DNA from: Streptococcus infantis SPAR10
GTDB lineage: Bacteria; Bacillota; Bacilli; Lactobacillales; Streptococcaceae
Assembly (NCBI RefSeq): GCF_000279535.1
Contig: NZ_ALCH01000004.1
Span: forward strand, 131,501-195,500
DNA: 64,000 bases
Direction: 5' to 3'
This document shows positions 1-10,009 of the stretch, one piece after another; the stretch's first letter is position 1, and the number at the start of each line of letters is the position of its first letter. The notes under the pieces are model-generated. The model was not told the DNA's origin. It ran no database searches and saw nothing but the letters and a program-made list of their open reading frames with translations. Position numbers and translations under genes: made by a program.

Positions 1-195
1 AGAAAAACAAAAACAGCTAAAGTTGTAGCTACTGGGGAAGGTGTTCGCACCTTGAACGGTGATTTGGTTGCTCCTAGTGTAAAGGTTGGAGATCAAGTTT
101 TAGTGGAAGCTCATGCAGGTATTGATGTCAAAGATGGGGATGAAAAATATATCATCGTAGGTGAAGCTAACATCTTGGCAATTATCGAAGAATAG
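1..195 (+). CDS. groES: Co-chaperonin GroES, C-terminal part (cut by window start)
   Basis: The first 64 codons visible form the C-terminal two thirds of the roughly 94-residue Hsp10 that caps GroEL. Typical GroES segments are readable: VVATGEG near the visible start, VKVGDQVLV in the middle and the C-terminal [13 protein letters not shown] strand. The frame is open from base 1 to the TAG at 193-195. groEL follows after 15 bases carrying an AGAAGGAGA ribosome site, so the two are one bicistronic unit. Its promoter and any HrcA/CtsR operators lie outside the window. Confidence 0.96.
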   Translation, partial: RKTKTAKVVATGEGVRTLNGDLVAPSVKVGDQVLVEAHAGIDVKDGDEKYIIVGEANILAIIEE

Positions 196-1830
<1,635 letters not shown>

Positions 1831-1837
1831 TAAATAA

Positions 1838-1875
1838 AAACAGGTAGAAATCATGATTTCTACCTGTTTCTTTTG
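1838..1875 (+). terminator. Rho-independent terminator of groESL
   Basis: A perfect inverted repeat, AAACAGGTAGAAATCA (1838-1853) followed by its complement (1854-1869), runs into a T-rich tract eight bases after the groEL stop. Confidence 0.9.
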
Positions 1876-1882
1876 AATCACT

Positions 1883-1914
1883 TAAAAAGAGGGAGCTCAG
1901 CTTCCTCTTTTTTT
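1883..1914. terminator. Bidirectional terminator between groEL and serS
   Basis: An 11-bp hairpin (AAAGAGGGAGC with GCTTCCTCTTT, one G-T pair, 3-base loop) has a T run on the plus side and an A run on the minus side. It can end groESL read-through and terminate serS from the opposite strand. Confidence 0.8.
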
Positions 1915-1925
1915 ATCTTAAATTG

Positions 1926-3200
1926 TTATGGTTTGATAACTTCAGCTCCACCCATGTATGGACGAAGTACTTCTGGAATAGTGACAGAACCATCTTCATT
2001 TTGATAGTTTTCAAGAATTGCAGCAACGGTACGTCCAACAGCAAGTCCAGAACCGTTCAAGGTGTGGAGAAGTTTAACCTTACCATCTGCTTCGTCACGG
2101 TAACGGATTTGGGCACGACGTGCTTGGAAATCTTCTGTATTTGAACAGCTTGAAATTTCACGGTAGGTATTTTGTGCTGGGATCCAAACTTCCAAGTCGT
2201 AAGTCTTAGCAGCTGAGAAGCCCATATCTCCTGTAGAAAGAGCAACTACACGGTATGGCAAGTTGAGTTTTTGAAGGATGTTTTCAGCGTTAGCTGTCAT
2301 CTTTTCTAGTTCTTCGTATGATTCTTCAGGTTTAGCAAATTTAACCATTTCAACTTTGTGGAATTGGTGCAAACGAATCAAACCGCGAGTATCGCGACCA
2401 GCAGAACCAGCTTCAGAACGGAATGATGGACTCATAGCAGTAAAGTAGATTGGCAAGTCTTTTCCGTCAAGAATTTCATCACGGTAGTAGTTAGTTAGAG
2501 GAACTTCAGCTGTAGGAATGAGGACATAATTAGTGTCTTTCAATTCAAAAGTATCTTCCTTGAATTTTGGATATTGACCAGTACCAAACATAGAATCATG
2601 GTTAACCATGTAAGGGGTGATGACTTCAGTATAACCTTCCTTACCATGCTCATCTAGCATAAAGTTGTAGATGGCACGTTCTAAGCGAGCTCCGAGGCCT
2701 TTATAGAAGAGGAAACGAGCTCCAGTGACTTTTCCACCACGTTCCCAGTCAAGAATACCAAGATCTTCTCCGAGATCCCAGTGGGCTTTTGGTTCAAAGT
2801 CAAACTCACGAGGAGTTCCCCAACGGCGAACTTCTACGTTATCATCTTCATCGGCACCAATTGGAACGCTATCAGCAGGGATGTTTGGAAGAGTAGTGGT
2901 AAATTCTGTCAATTTAGCATCGATTTCCGCTAATTCCGCATCTAGTGCTTTGACTTCAGCAGATAGGGTTTGCATGGCAGCAATCTTGTCGTCGGCATTT
3001 TCCTTGTTGCGTTTAGCTTGGGCGATTTCAGCAGAGACAGTGTTACGCTCAGCCTTGAGAGTTTCAACCTTAACCAAGATGTCACGACGTTTAGCATCGA
3101 TTTCTTTCATCTCGTTCAAGATAGCAGCATCTACACCACGTGTAGCCAATTTTTCTGCGACAGCATCAAAGTCTGTACGAATACGTTTGATATCTAGCAT
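1926..3200 (-). CDS. serS: Seryl-tRNA synthetase
   Basis: Charges tRNA-Ser (and tRNA-Sec type substrates) with serine in the cytoplasm. The 424-residue product starts MLDIKRIR, has the N-terminal antiparallel coiled-coil arm (about residues 30-100), and class II synthetase motif 2 ([21 protein letters not shown]) and motif 3 ([11 protein letters not shown]). An upstream in-frame Met at 3263 would add 21 residues, but that extension lies inside the T-box terminator. The chosen ATG at 3198-3200 has AAGGAGT five bases upstream. Regulated by a T-box leader (see separate entry). Confidence 0.98.
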   Translation of the reverse strand: MLDIKRIRTDFDAVAEKLATRGVDAAILNEMKEIDAKRRDILVKVETLKAERNTVSAEIAQAKRNKENADDKIAAMQTLSAEVKALDAELAEIDAKLTEFTTTLPNIPADSVPIGADEDDNVEVRRWGTPREFDFEPKAHWDLGEDLGILDWERGGKVTGARFLFYKGLGARLERAIYNFMLDEHGKEGYTEVITPYMVNHDSMFGTGQYPKFKEDTFELKDTNYVLIPTAEVPLTNYYRDEILDGKDLPIYFTAMSPSFRSEAGSAGRDTRGLIRLHQFHKVEMVKFAKPEESYEELEKMTANAENILQKLNLPYRVVALSTGDMGFSAAKTYDLEVWIPAQNTYREISSCSNTEDFQARRAQIRYRDEADGKVKLLHTLNGSGLAVGRTVAAILENYQNEDGSVTIPEVLRPYMGGAEVIKP

Positions 3201-3211
3201 ATAAACTCCTT

Positions 3212-3392
3212 TATGAAAAAGCACACCTGACAAAGCGTTGGAGTGGCAGAGCCACGGTTCCATCCAACTTCACAGGTGTGCACTTGATTCTGTATTTGAT
3301 TTAAAACAACGGTAGAATTTCACCTATCTCTCCTATCTGCTCGCAGCATCCGCAGACTTTCTGGAAGAAGAGGATAACCTACTTATCCGTTT
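3212..3392 (-). ncRNA. T-box leader of serS
   Basis: On the minus strand the serS 5' leader holds a T-box core, TGGATGGAACCGTGG (plus coordinates 3252-3266), inside a long intrinsic terminator. Its outer stem GCACACCTG/CAGGTGTGC (3273-3281 with 3221-3229) encloses GTTGGA/TCCAAC and GTGGC/GCCAC, then a U tract at 3216-3220. Upstream AACGG/CCGTT could close Stem I. Family knowledge: uncharged tRNA binding stabilises an antiterminator, so serS rises on serine starvation. I could not assign the specifier codon safely by eye; TCT and TCC triplets lie in the expected region. Confidence 0.9.
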
Positions 3393-3397
3393 CTATG

Positions 3398-3426
3398 ATT
3401 ATACTAAACTTTCTATTTTTTTGCAA
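3398..3426 (-). promoter_or_regulatory. Sigma-A promoter of serS
   Basis: Read on the minus strand: TTGCAA (3421-3426), a 17-base spacer, and a perfect TATAAT (3398-3403). It overlaps the last codons of the preceding DUF956 gene, so serS is transcribed independently of it. Confidence 0.85.
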
Positions 3427-3784
3427 ATAGATTTTTGATTTTACGACCGATGATTTGGAGTAAGGTCGGAAGCTTCACAACCTTTTCATTTCCGATTTTT
3501 TCCCGAGCAATTTTAAGAATTTTTCCGGAGTCTTTTGAGGCAAAGAGGAATTTTCCTTGGTCTGTAAAAACTTCAAAATGACGACTAACCTTACGGCCTG
3601 AAACATTGGCTCCGATTTGATTAACGCTAGACCATGGGATTTGAATATAATCCTCAATATTGCGATCCGAGTAAAACTCCAAGGCTTGGTCTCCTACCAG
3701 AAATTTTCCAACTTTTCCTTGTATAGAGAGGTAAGAAGTTCCAGTAGTTTGTAAGTCAACGACTTTATTGAGAGATTGTGCCAT
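3413..3784 (-). CDS. DUF956 / ManO-like protein
   Basis: A 123-residue soluble protein matching, from memory, the DUF956 family. In lactic acid bacteria this family is often encoded with mannose-class PTS genes, where it is called ManO. No PTS genes are present here; it follows aspartate kinase with a 2-base gap and is probably co-transcribed with it. Composition is mixed beta strand with a basic C-terminal tail (IGRKIKNLFAKK). No signal peptide or membrane segment. The role is unknown; the link to PTS is family knowledge only. Confidence 0.75.
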   Translation of the reverse strand: MAQSLNKVVDLQTTGTSYLSIQGKVGKFLVGDQALEFYSDRNIEDYIQIPWSSVNQIGANVSGRKVSRHFEVFTDQGKFLFASKDSGKILKIAREKIGNEKVVKLPTLLQIIGRKIKNLFAKK

Positions 3785-3786
3785 GT

Positions 3787-5151
3787 TTAGTCTTCCTTAC
3801 TTTCGCCGAAAAATGCTTGGTAGAGAGCCTTAAGAGCCGCTTTTTCTTGGTCTTTGTGGACAACGAACATGATAGAAACTTCACTAGAACCTTGTGACAT
3901 CATTTGAATGTTGATATTGTTTTCAGATAAGGCACGAGTGGCTGTAGCAGTTACCCCGATATGGCGCTTCATTTTTTCGCCAACTATCATTATGATAGAC
4001 AGGTCATGTTCGATTTCAGCATGGTCAACTTCAGCTTTTTGAACTAATTGACGGAGGATTTCTTCCTCTTTGATTGGTGTAAGCTCACGCTCTCGAAGGA
4101 TGATAGAAAGGTCATCGATACCTGTAGGCATGTGTTCCCAACCAATATTCAGGTCTTCTAGAATTTGAAGTACTTTACGACCAAAACCAACTTCGCGGTT
4201 CATGAGGTACTTAGACATATTGATGCTGACAAAACCAGAATCACCAGCAATCCCCACTACTGGGAATTCATCACTACTGTGTTTCAGAACGATGCGAGTA
4301 CCTGGATGGTCAGGATTATTGGTATTTTTGATAACAAGAGGAATTTTTCCGCGGTAGGCTGGAAGGAGTGCTTCGTCATGTAGTACAGAGAAACCTGCAT
4401 AGGCCAATTCCCGCATTTCACGGTAAGTCAATTCAGGGATTGAGTGTGGCTTGTGAATGATACCAGGGTGGGCAGCAAAAATTCCGTCAACATCAGTAAA
4501 GTTCTCATAAAGGTCAGCTTTAACTCCAGCTGCGATAATTGAACCAGTAATATCTGATCCACCACGTGAGAAGGTACAGATTTGATTCTCTTTAGTCACA
4601 CCGAAGAATCCCGGAATAACCAGGACTTCCGTTCCATTATTGAGCTCTTCGATTTTATCATAACTTGAAGGAATGATGCGAGCATTTCCAGGTTCGCTTG
4701 TAACAACAATACCAGCCTCTCGTGGATGAACATAGCGAGATTCTAATCCATTTTGGTTAAAGTAAGCTGCAATGAGTTTAGCGTTGTTATTTTCCCCTGC
4801 AGCAAGGAAGGTATCGTAAAGAAATTCATTGTTTTCAATTGGAAGGGTAGCGAGAGTTCGGATGCTTTTAGAGATTCGTTCTAAAACAGCTGGTTTAAGT
4901 CCTAGTTCGCTAACCATTGCAGCGTAACGATCGATAATCCAATTTTGACTAGCACTGATATCATTTCCTGCTACATAATCACGATAATATTTAATCAAAG
5001 CATCCGTAACCTTGGTATCTTTAGCATCGCGCTTTCCTGGTGCAGATACAACTACAAAACGACGTTCAGGGTCACTTTTTACAATGTTTAAAACCTTTTT
5101 CAATTGGCTTGCAGAGGCGAGTGAACTTCCCCCAAATTTTACAACCTTCAT
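3787..5151 (-). CDS. Aspartate kinase (monofunctional)
   Basis: Catalyses ATP-dependent phosphorylation of L-aspartate, the first step to Lys, Thr, Met and diaminopimelate. The 454-residue product begins MKVVKFGGSS (kinase nucleotide site), has SRGGSDITGSI near residue 200 (catalytic and allosteric region), and C-terminal ACT segments (VGIAGDSGFVSINM and IMIVGEKMKRHIGVTA). There is no fused homoserine dehydrogenase. Start ATG at 5149-5151 follows GAGGAG. Its own promoter lies at 5180-5208. Paralogue naming (lysC/thrA) is uncertain. Confidence 0.95.
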   Translation of the reverse strand: MKVVKFGGSSLASASQLKKVLNIVKSDPERRFVVVSAPGKRDAKDTKVTDALIKYYRDYVAGNDISASQNWIIDRYAAMVSELGLKPAVLERISKSIRTLATLPIENNEFLYDTFLAAGENNNAKLIAAYFNQNGLESRYVHPREAGIVVTSEPGNARIIPSSYDKIEELNNGTEVLVIPGFFGVTKENQICTFSRGGSDITGSIIAAGVKADLYENFTDVDGIFAAHPGIIHKPHSIPELTYREMRELAYAGFSVLHDEALLPAYRGKIPLVIKNTNNPDHPGTRIVLKHSSDEFPVVGIAGDSGFVSINMSKYLMNREVGFGRKVLQILEDLNIGWEHMPTGIDDLSIILRERELTPIKEEEILRQLVQKAEVDHAEIEHDLSIIMIVGEKMKRHIGVTATATRALSENNINIQMMSQGSSEVSIMFVVHKDQEKAALKALYQAFFGESKED

Positions 5152-5179
5152 AAAAACTCCTCAGTTTGTATTTTATACG

Positions 5180-5208
5180 ATTATAGCAGAAAGAAGGGCT
5201 TTTTTCAA
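5180..5208 (-). promoter_or_regulatory. Promoter of the aspartate kinase gene
   Basis: Minus-strand TTGAAA (5203-5208), 17-base spacer, TATAAT (5180-5185), about 30 bases upstream of the start codon. Confidence 0.8.
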
Positions 5209-5313
5209 TCTACAATAGGAAAGGCTACATCTTATTAGAGGTCTGGACCTGATTAGCTTAACTTAGTTATTTTTAGTATAGAAAAGACTCTTTAAAAATC
5301 GGCTGATACACTT

Positions 5314-5357
5314 TTATACAATTTTTACTTGTATAACTAAAAAGAAAAAGATATACT
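5314..5357 (+). promoter_or_regulatory. fabM promoter with inverted repeat on the -35 box
   Basis: TTGTAT (5329-5334), 17 bases, TATACT (5352-5357). A perfect 8-bp inverted repeat, TTATACAA (5314-5321) and TTGTATAA (5329-5336) separated by 7 bases, covers the -35 box. It does not resemble the FabT operator found at fabT and fabK. An unidentified repressor site is an inference. Confidence 0.65.
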
Positions 5358-5404
5358 TTGAAGATAAAATAATTTAATCAGCTTTTTAAATTAAAGGAGT
5401 GGCT

Positions 5405-6190
5405 ATGAATCATATTATCTTTCAAATTCAAGACGATTTAGCGGTGATTACTTTAAATCGTCCCGAGGTGGCAAATGGTTTCCATATTCCTATGTGTGAA
5501 GAAATTTTAGAAGCACTGGAATTAGCTGAAAAAGACGATTCTGTTTCATTTATTCTCATCAATGCTGCTGGTAAGGTGTTTTCTGTCGGTGGTGATTTAG
5601 TTGAAATGAAACGTGCTGTCGATGAGGATGATATTGATTCCTTAACTCGAATTGCTGAATTGGTCAATACTATTTCTTATAAGATTAAACAGATTCCTAA
5701 GCCTGTTATCATGGAGGTGGATGGAGCAGTTGCTGGAGCTGCAGCCAATATGGCCTTGGCAGTTGATTTCTGTATCGCATCTGACAAGTCTAAATTTATC
5801 CAGGCTTTTGTAGGTGTAGGATTGGCTCCTGACGCAGGTGGCTTATTCTTGTTGACAAGATCGCTCGGTGCAACTATAGCAACTCAATTAGCTATGACTG
5901 GAGAAGCTTTCACCGCTGAAAAGGCAATGGAGGCAGGAGCTCTATATCGTCTATGTACTAGTGAACAATTAGAAAAAACTAGAGAACAATTGTTGAAGAA
6001 GTTGAGACGTGGCTCTTCAAATTCCTATGCTGCGATTAAGAAACTTGTTTGGGAAAGTGAGTTCAAGCAATGGCATGAATATGCTCAACTTGAATTGGAA
6101 CTACAAAAATCACTATCCTATACGGAAGATTTTAAAGAAGGTGTTCGTGCACATTCTGAAAGAAGACGTCCAAAATTTATCGGGAAATAA
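5405..6190 (+). CDS. fabM: Trans-2,cis-3-decenoyl-ACP isomerase FabM
   Basis: Crotonase-fold enzyme that isomerises trans-2- to cis-3-decenoyl-ACP, the branch point for unsaturated fatty acids in streptococci, which lack FabA/FabB. The 261-residue product shows the crotonase fold signatures ([11 protein letters not shown] near residue 60; [17 protein letters not shown] near 105; GLAPDAGG near 140). The name rests on the fold plus its position as first gene of the fab cluster; by sequence alone it could be called enoyl-CoA hydratase. A GTG at 5399 overlaps the AAAGGAG ribosome site, so ATG 5405 is the start. Confidence 0.93.
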   Translation: MNHIIFQIQDDLAVITLNRPEVANGFHIPMCEEILEALELAEKDDSVSFILINAAGKVFSVGGDLVEMKRAVDEDDIDSLTRIAELVNTISYKIKQIPKPVIMEVDGAVAGAAANMALAVDFCIASDKSKFIQAFVGVGLAPDAGGLFLLTRSLGATIATQLAMTGEAFTAEKAMEAGALYRLCTSEQLEKTREQLLKKLRRGSSNSYAAIKKLVWESEFKQWHEYAQLELELQKSLSYTEDFKEGVRAHSERRRPKFIGK

Positions 6191-6197
6191 AAAATAC

Positions 6198-6256
6198 TTG
6201 CACTATTCTTTGAAGTTTGATATACTTTTTTTGTCAAATGTTTTGATTATTAAACT
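6198..6256 (+). promoter_or_regulatory. fabT promoter and FabT operator
   Basis: TTGCAC (6198-6203), 17 bases, TATACT (6221-6226) with an extended -10 TG. A 17-base site at 6240-6256, GTTTTGATTATTAAACT, closely matches the published FabT palindrome (ANTTTGATTATCAAATT). It lies just downstream of the expected transcription start, consistent with autorepression. Confidence 0.85.
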
Positions 6257-6281
6257 TTTTTTGATAAAGGAGGGAAGAGAA

Positions 6282-6716
6282 ATGGACTACCAACAAGTCA
6301 ATGACTATTTAACATCAATTTTTAACAACGTCCTAGTGATCGAGGAAGTAAGTTTGCGAGGTAGTCGTTTCAAAGACATCTCTATCAAAGAAATGCACAC
6401 GATTGATGTTATCGGTAAGTATCCAGAAGTGACTCCAAGTCAAGTGTCCAAAGAGTTGATGGTAACTCTAGGGACTGTGACAACGAGTTTAAATAATTTG
6501 GAGAGAAAAGGATACATCGAACGTATCCGCTCAGATCAAGATCGTCGTGTAGTACATCTGCATTTGACAAAGAAAGGTCGTCTCGTTCACCGTCTTCATA
6601 AACGTTTCCATAAGGCCATGGTCGAAAGAATTATCGAGGGCATGAGTCCTGAAGAGATTGAAGTTATGGGAAAAGGCTTGACTAATCTTTATCACTTTTT
6701 GGAGGATTTGAAGTAA
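6282..6716 (+). CDS. fabT: Fatty-acid biosynthesis repressor FabT (MarR family)
   Basis: MarR-type winged-helix regulator which, with long-chain acyl-ACP as co-repressor, represses the fab cluster. The 144-residue product has the winged-helix core [20 protein letters not shown] and the basic wing [15 protein letters not shown]. An open frame extends upstream, but ATG 6282 is the only start with a ribosome site (AAAGGAGGG) and gives the usual family length. The stop overlaps the fabH start (TAATGG). Confidence 0.96.
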   Translation: MDYQQVNDYLTSIFNNVLVIEEVSLRGSRFKDISIKEMHTIDVIGKYPEVTPSQVSKELMVTLGTVTTSLNNLERKGYIERIRSDQDRRVVHLHLTKKGRLVHRLHKRFHKAMVERIIEGMSPEEIEVMGKGLTNLYHFLEDLK

Positions 6717-7690
6717 TGGCTTTTGCAAAAATAAGCCAGGTCGCTCATTATGCTCCAGAGCAGATTATCACTAACGAAGACTTGGCTCAGGTCATGGATA
6801 CGAGTGATGAATGGATCTCAAGTCGGACAGGGATTAAAGAACGCCATATTTCTAAGACGAAATCAACAGGAGATTTGGCTACAGAGGTTGCAAGACAACT
6901 TATAGAGAAGGCAGGGATTTCTGCTGAAGAGCTAGACTTCATCATTATAGCGACGATGACACCTGACTCGATGATGCCTTCAACCGCAGCTCGTGTTCAG
7001 GCAAAGATTGGCGCTCATAAGGCTTTTGCCTATGATTTAACAGCTGCTTGTAGTGGATTTGTTTTTGCCCTATCGACTGCAGAAAAGTTCATTTCTTCAG
7101 GAACATATCGAAAGGGTCTTGTTATCGGTAGTGAGACCATGTCAAAATCTTTGGATTGGTCTGACCGTTCAACAGCTGTCTTGTTCGGAGATGGAGCTGG
7201 TGGTGTACTACTTGAGGCAAGTGACCAAAAACATTTCTTAGCTGAAAGTCTCAATAGCGATGGTTCTCGTGGTGAGTGTCTCACTTATGGACAGACAGGA
7301 TTGATTTCACCATTTTCGATTCAAGAAGAACCAGATATTTTCTTGAAAATGGATGGGAGAGCAGTTTTTGACTTTGCAATTCGAGACGTGGCTAAATCTA
7401 TTAAACAGACCATCGAAAAAAGTCCAATATCAGCAGATGAACTCGATTATCTCTTGCTTCATCAAGCTAATATTCGAATTTTAGATAAGATGGCTAGAAA
7501 AATCGGTGTCGATCGTGACAAGCTTCCTGCTAATATGATGAAGTATGGAAATACTAGTGCGGCAAGTATCCCGATTTTACTTTCTGAGTGTGTAGAAGAA
7601 GGGCTCATCCATTTGAATGGTAGCCAAAAAATTCTCTTGTCAGGTTTCGGTGGAGGTTTGACATGGGGCACACTTATTGTTACAATTTAG
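6716..7690 (+). CDS. fabH: Beta-ketoacyl-ACP synthase III FabH
   Basis: Initiates fatty-acid synthesis by condensing acetyl-CoA (or branched primers) with malonyl-ACP. The 324-residue product carries the full triad: Cys112 ([12 protein letters not shown]), His249 (LLLHQAN) and Asn279 ([11 protein letters not shown]), plus the C-terminal GFGGGLTWG. Translationally coupled to fabT by a 1-base overlap. Confidence 0.98.
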   Translation: MAFAKISQVAHYAPEQIITNEDLAQVMDTSDEWISSRTGIKERHISKTKSTGDLATEVARQLIEKAGISAEELDFIIIATMTPDSMMPSTAARVQAKIGAHKAFAYDLTAACSGFVFALSTAEKFISSGTYRKGLVIGSETMSKSLDWSDRSTAVLFGDGAGGVLLEASDQKHFLAESLNSDGSRGECLTYGQTGLISPFSIQEEPDIFLKMDGRAVFDFAIRDVAKSIKQTIEKSPISADELDYLLLHQANIRILDKMARKIGVDRDKLPANMMKYGNTSAASIPILLSECVEEGLIHLNGSQKILLSGFGGGLTWGTLIVTI

Positions 7691-7748
7691 GTAATCATGT
7701 GGTGATCACATTGTTATAAAAAAACTATTTATTTTAAAGGAGTCTATC

Positions 7749-7973
7749 ATGGCAGTATTTGAAAAAGTACAAGAAATTATCGTTGAAGAACTTGGAAAAG
7801 ATGCATCAGAAGTAACACTTGAATCTACTTTTGATGATTTGGATGCAGATTCATTGGACTTGTTCCAAGTAATCTCAGAAATCGAAGACGCTTTTGATAT
7901 CCAAATCGAAGCTGAAGACAACTTGAAAACAGTTGGCGACTTGGTTGCTTACGTTGAAGAGCAAACTAAATAA
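7749..7973 (+). CDS. acpP: Acyl carrier protein
   Basis: 74-residue acidic carrier of growing acyl chains. The phosphopantetheine attachment site is Ser35 in [10 protein letters not shown]. Preceded by AAAGGAG. A hairpin directly downstream may let acpP be made in excess over the downstream genes. The N-terminus ([10 protein letters not shown]) and spacing match FASII ACPs rather than Dlt or polyketide carriers. Confidence 0.97.
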   Translation: MAVFEKVQEIIVEELGKDASEVTLESTFDDLDADSLDLFQVISEIEDAFDIQIEAEDNLKTVGDLVAYVEEQTK

Positions 7974-7990
7974 TTAGAATAAATAAAGAA

Positions 7991-8019
7991 GGAGTAGGGG
8001 AGACCCGCTCCCTCTTGTT
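7991..8019 (+). terminator. Attenuator-like hairpin between acpP and fabK
   Basis: GGAGTAGGG and CCCGCTCC form an 8-bp stem with one bulged A and a GAGA loop, followed by a mixed T tract (TCTTGTTT). It looks like a leaky intrinsic terminator placed before the FabT-controlled fabK promoter. Confidence 0.7.
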
Positions 8020-8027
8020 TAGGTAAT

Positions 8028-8049
8028 AGTTTGACCGTCAAATTATAAT
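8028..8049 (+). promoter_or_regulatory. FabT operator and -10 box of fabK
   Basis: The palindrome AGTTTGACCGTCAAATT (8028-8044) is a FabT box and touches a TATAAT (8044-8049). No good -35 lies 17 bases upstream. A FabT dimer here would block the second promoter of the fab cluster. Confidence 0.83.
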
Positions 8050-8089
8050 AAAGTCGAACTATTACGTAAGCAAGACTTATGGAGGCAAT

Positions 8090-9064
8090 ATGAAAACACG
8101 TATCACTGAATTATTAAATATTAAATATCCTATCTTCCAAGGTGGAATGGCCTGGGTAGCAGATGGCGATTTGGCTGGAGCTGTTTCAAAAGCTGGTGGT
8201 CTCGGTATCATTGGTGGAGGAAACGCACCTAAAGAAGTGGTTAAAGCCAACATCGATAAGATTAAATCTTTAACAGACAAGCCTTTTGGTGTCAATATCA
8301 TGCTCTTGTCTCCATTTGTTGATGATATTGTGGACCTTGTGATTGAAGAAGGGGTTAAGGTAGTCACAACTGGTGCAGGAAACCCAAGTAAATATATGGA
8401 GCGATTTCATGAAGCAGGAATCACCGTTATTCCTGTAGTTCCTAGCGTAGCTTTGGCTAAACGTATGGAAAAAATCGGTGCAGATGCTGTCATTTGTGAA
8501 GGTATGGAAGCCGGTGGACACATTGGTAAATTAACAACCATGACCTTGGTTCGTCAAGTTGCAGCGGCTGTTTCAATTCCTGTTATCGCTGCTGGTGGTA
8601 TTGCAGATGGTGAGGGAGCTGCTGCTGGATTTATGCTTGGTGCGGAAGCTGTGCAAGTAGGAACTCGTTTTGTAGTTGCTAAAGAATCAAACGCCCATCC
8701 AAACTATAAAGCTAAAATTTTAAAAGCTCGTGATATTGATACAACGATTTCAGCACAACACTTTGGACACGCAGTTCGTGCCATCAAAAATCAATTGACT
8801 CGTGATTTCGAACAAGCTGAAAAAGATGCCTTCAAACAAGAAAATCCAGATTTGGAAATCTTTGAGCAAATGGGGGCGGGAGCTCTAGCTAAAGCTGTTG
8901 TCCATGGTGATGTGGATGGTGGTTCAGTTATGGCCGGCCAGATTGCAGGTTTGGTTTCTAAAGAAGAAACTGTTGAAGAAATCTTAAAAGATATCTACTA
9001 TGGTGCAGCTGAGAAAATTCAAAAAGAAGCCGCTCGTTGGGCAGGAGTTACAAGAAATGACTAA
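8090..9064 (+). CDS. fabK: Enoyl-ACP reductase II FabK (FMN-dependent)
   Basis: Flavoprotein that reduces enoyl-ACP in the last step of each elongation cycle; streptococci use it in place of FabI, which explains intrinsic triclosan tolerance in the genus. The 324-residue TIM-barrel protein has YPIFQGGMAWVADGDLA at its N-terminus, His144 in GMEAGGHIGKLTTM, and the FMN phosphate-binding IPVIAAGGIADGEG. The stop overlaps fabD by 8 bases. Confidence 0.97.
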   Translation: MKTRITELLNIKYPIFQGGMAWVADGDLAGAVSKAGGLGIIGGGNAPKEVVKANIDKIKSLTDKPFGVNIMLLSPFVDDIVDLVIEEGVKVVTTGAGNPSKYMERFHEAGITVIPVVPSVALAKRMEKIGADAVICEGMEAGGHIGKLTTMTLVRQVAAAVSIPVIAAGGIADGEGAAAGFMLGAEAVQVGTRFVVAKESNAHPNYKAKILKARDIDTTISAQHFGHAVRAIKNQLTRDFEQAEKDAFKQENPDLEIFEQMGAGALAKAVVHGDVDGGSVMAGQIAGLVSKEETVEEILKDIYYGAAEKIQKEAARWAGVTRND

Positions 9065-9977
9065 AACAGCCTTTCTATTTGCAGGTCAAGGAGCCCAGTA
9101 CCTTGGAATGGGTCGTGAACTATACGACCAATATGCTATCGTCAAGGAAACAATCGACCAAGCTAGCCAAGTCTTAGGTTATAATCTTCGTGACTTGATT
9201 GATAACGATGAAACGAAGCTAAATCAGACTCGTTACACACAACCAGCTATTTTGGCTACATCCGTTGCCATTTACCGACTACTAAAGGAGAAAGGTTACC
9301 AACCAGATATAGTGGCAGGTCTGTCTCTTGGTGAATATTCTGCCCTTGTAGCTAGTGGCGCCTTGGATTTTGAAGATGCGGTGGCTCTAGTTGCTAAACG
9401 TGGTGCTTATATGGAAGAAGCGGCACCTGCTGGATCTGGTAAAATGGTAGCCGTACTCAATACTCCAGTTGAAGTTATTGAACAAGCTTGTCAAGAAGCT
9501 TCTCAACTTGGTGTTGTGACTCCAGCTAACTACAATACCCCAAGCCAAATTGTTATTGGTGGTGAGGTGGTTGCTGTGGATCGTGCAGTTGAACTCTTGC
9601 AAGAAGCAGGAGCAAAACGCTTAATTCCGCTAAATGTTTCTGGACCTTTCCATACAGCTTTATTGGAATCTGCTAGTCAAAAATTAGCTCAAGTCCTAGA
9701 AGATGTTGAGTTTAATGACTTTGCTTATCCACTTGTTGGTAATACAGAAGCAAAAGTCATGGAAAAAGAACGAATTGCAGAACTCTTGACTCGTCAAGTC
9801 AAGGAACCTGTTCGTTTCTATGAAAGCATTGCTCTTATGCAAGAAGCTGGTGTGACACGTTTTATCGAGATTGGTCCTGGGAAAGTCTTGTCTGGATTCG
9901 TCAAAAAGATTGATAAAACTGCTCAACTTGCAAATGTGGAAGATCAAGCAAGTTTACAAGCACTCTTAGAAAATTAG
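9057..9977 (+). CDS. fabD: Malonyl-CoA:ACP transacylase FabD
   Basis: Transfers malonate from CoA to ACP. The 306-residue product begins MTKTAFLFAGQGAQ; the catalytic Ser is in GLSLGEYSAL (near residue 92) and the partner His in SGPFHTALL (near 200). An upstream in-frame start at 9000 would sit deep inside fabK; ATG 9057 has a GCAGGAG site and standard length, overlapping fabK by 8 bases. Confidence 0.97.
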   Translation: MTKTAFLFAGQGAQYLGMGRELYDQYAIVKETIDQASQVLGYNLRDLIDNDETKLNQTRYTQPAILATSVAIYRLLKEKGYQPDIVAGLSLGEYSALVASGALDFEDAVALVAKRGAYMEEAAPAGSGKMVAVLNTPVEVIEQACQEASQLGVVTPANYNTPSQIVIGGEVVAVDRAVELLQEAGAKRLIPLNVSGPFHTALLESASQKLAQVLEDVEFNDFAYPLVGNTEAKVMEKERIAELLTRQVKEPVRFYESIALMQEAGVTRFIEIGPGKVLSGFVKKIDKTAQLANVEDQASLQALLEN

Positions 9978-10009
9978 ATCAGGATGATAGAAGTTCTGAA
10001 AGGAGAAAA

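Noticed and set aside
2725-3204. 159-residue open frame antisense to serS
   Set aside because: Ser-rich shadow of the serS coiled-coil region; no start signal.
3201-3263. Upstream start giving a 445-residue SerRS
   Set aside because: The extension falls inside the T-box terminator and lacks a ribosome site.
6009-6281. Upstream extension of the fabT frame
   Set aside because: It runs inside fabM and through the fabT promoter; ATG 6282 gives the normal MarR length.
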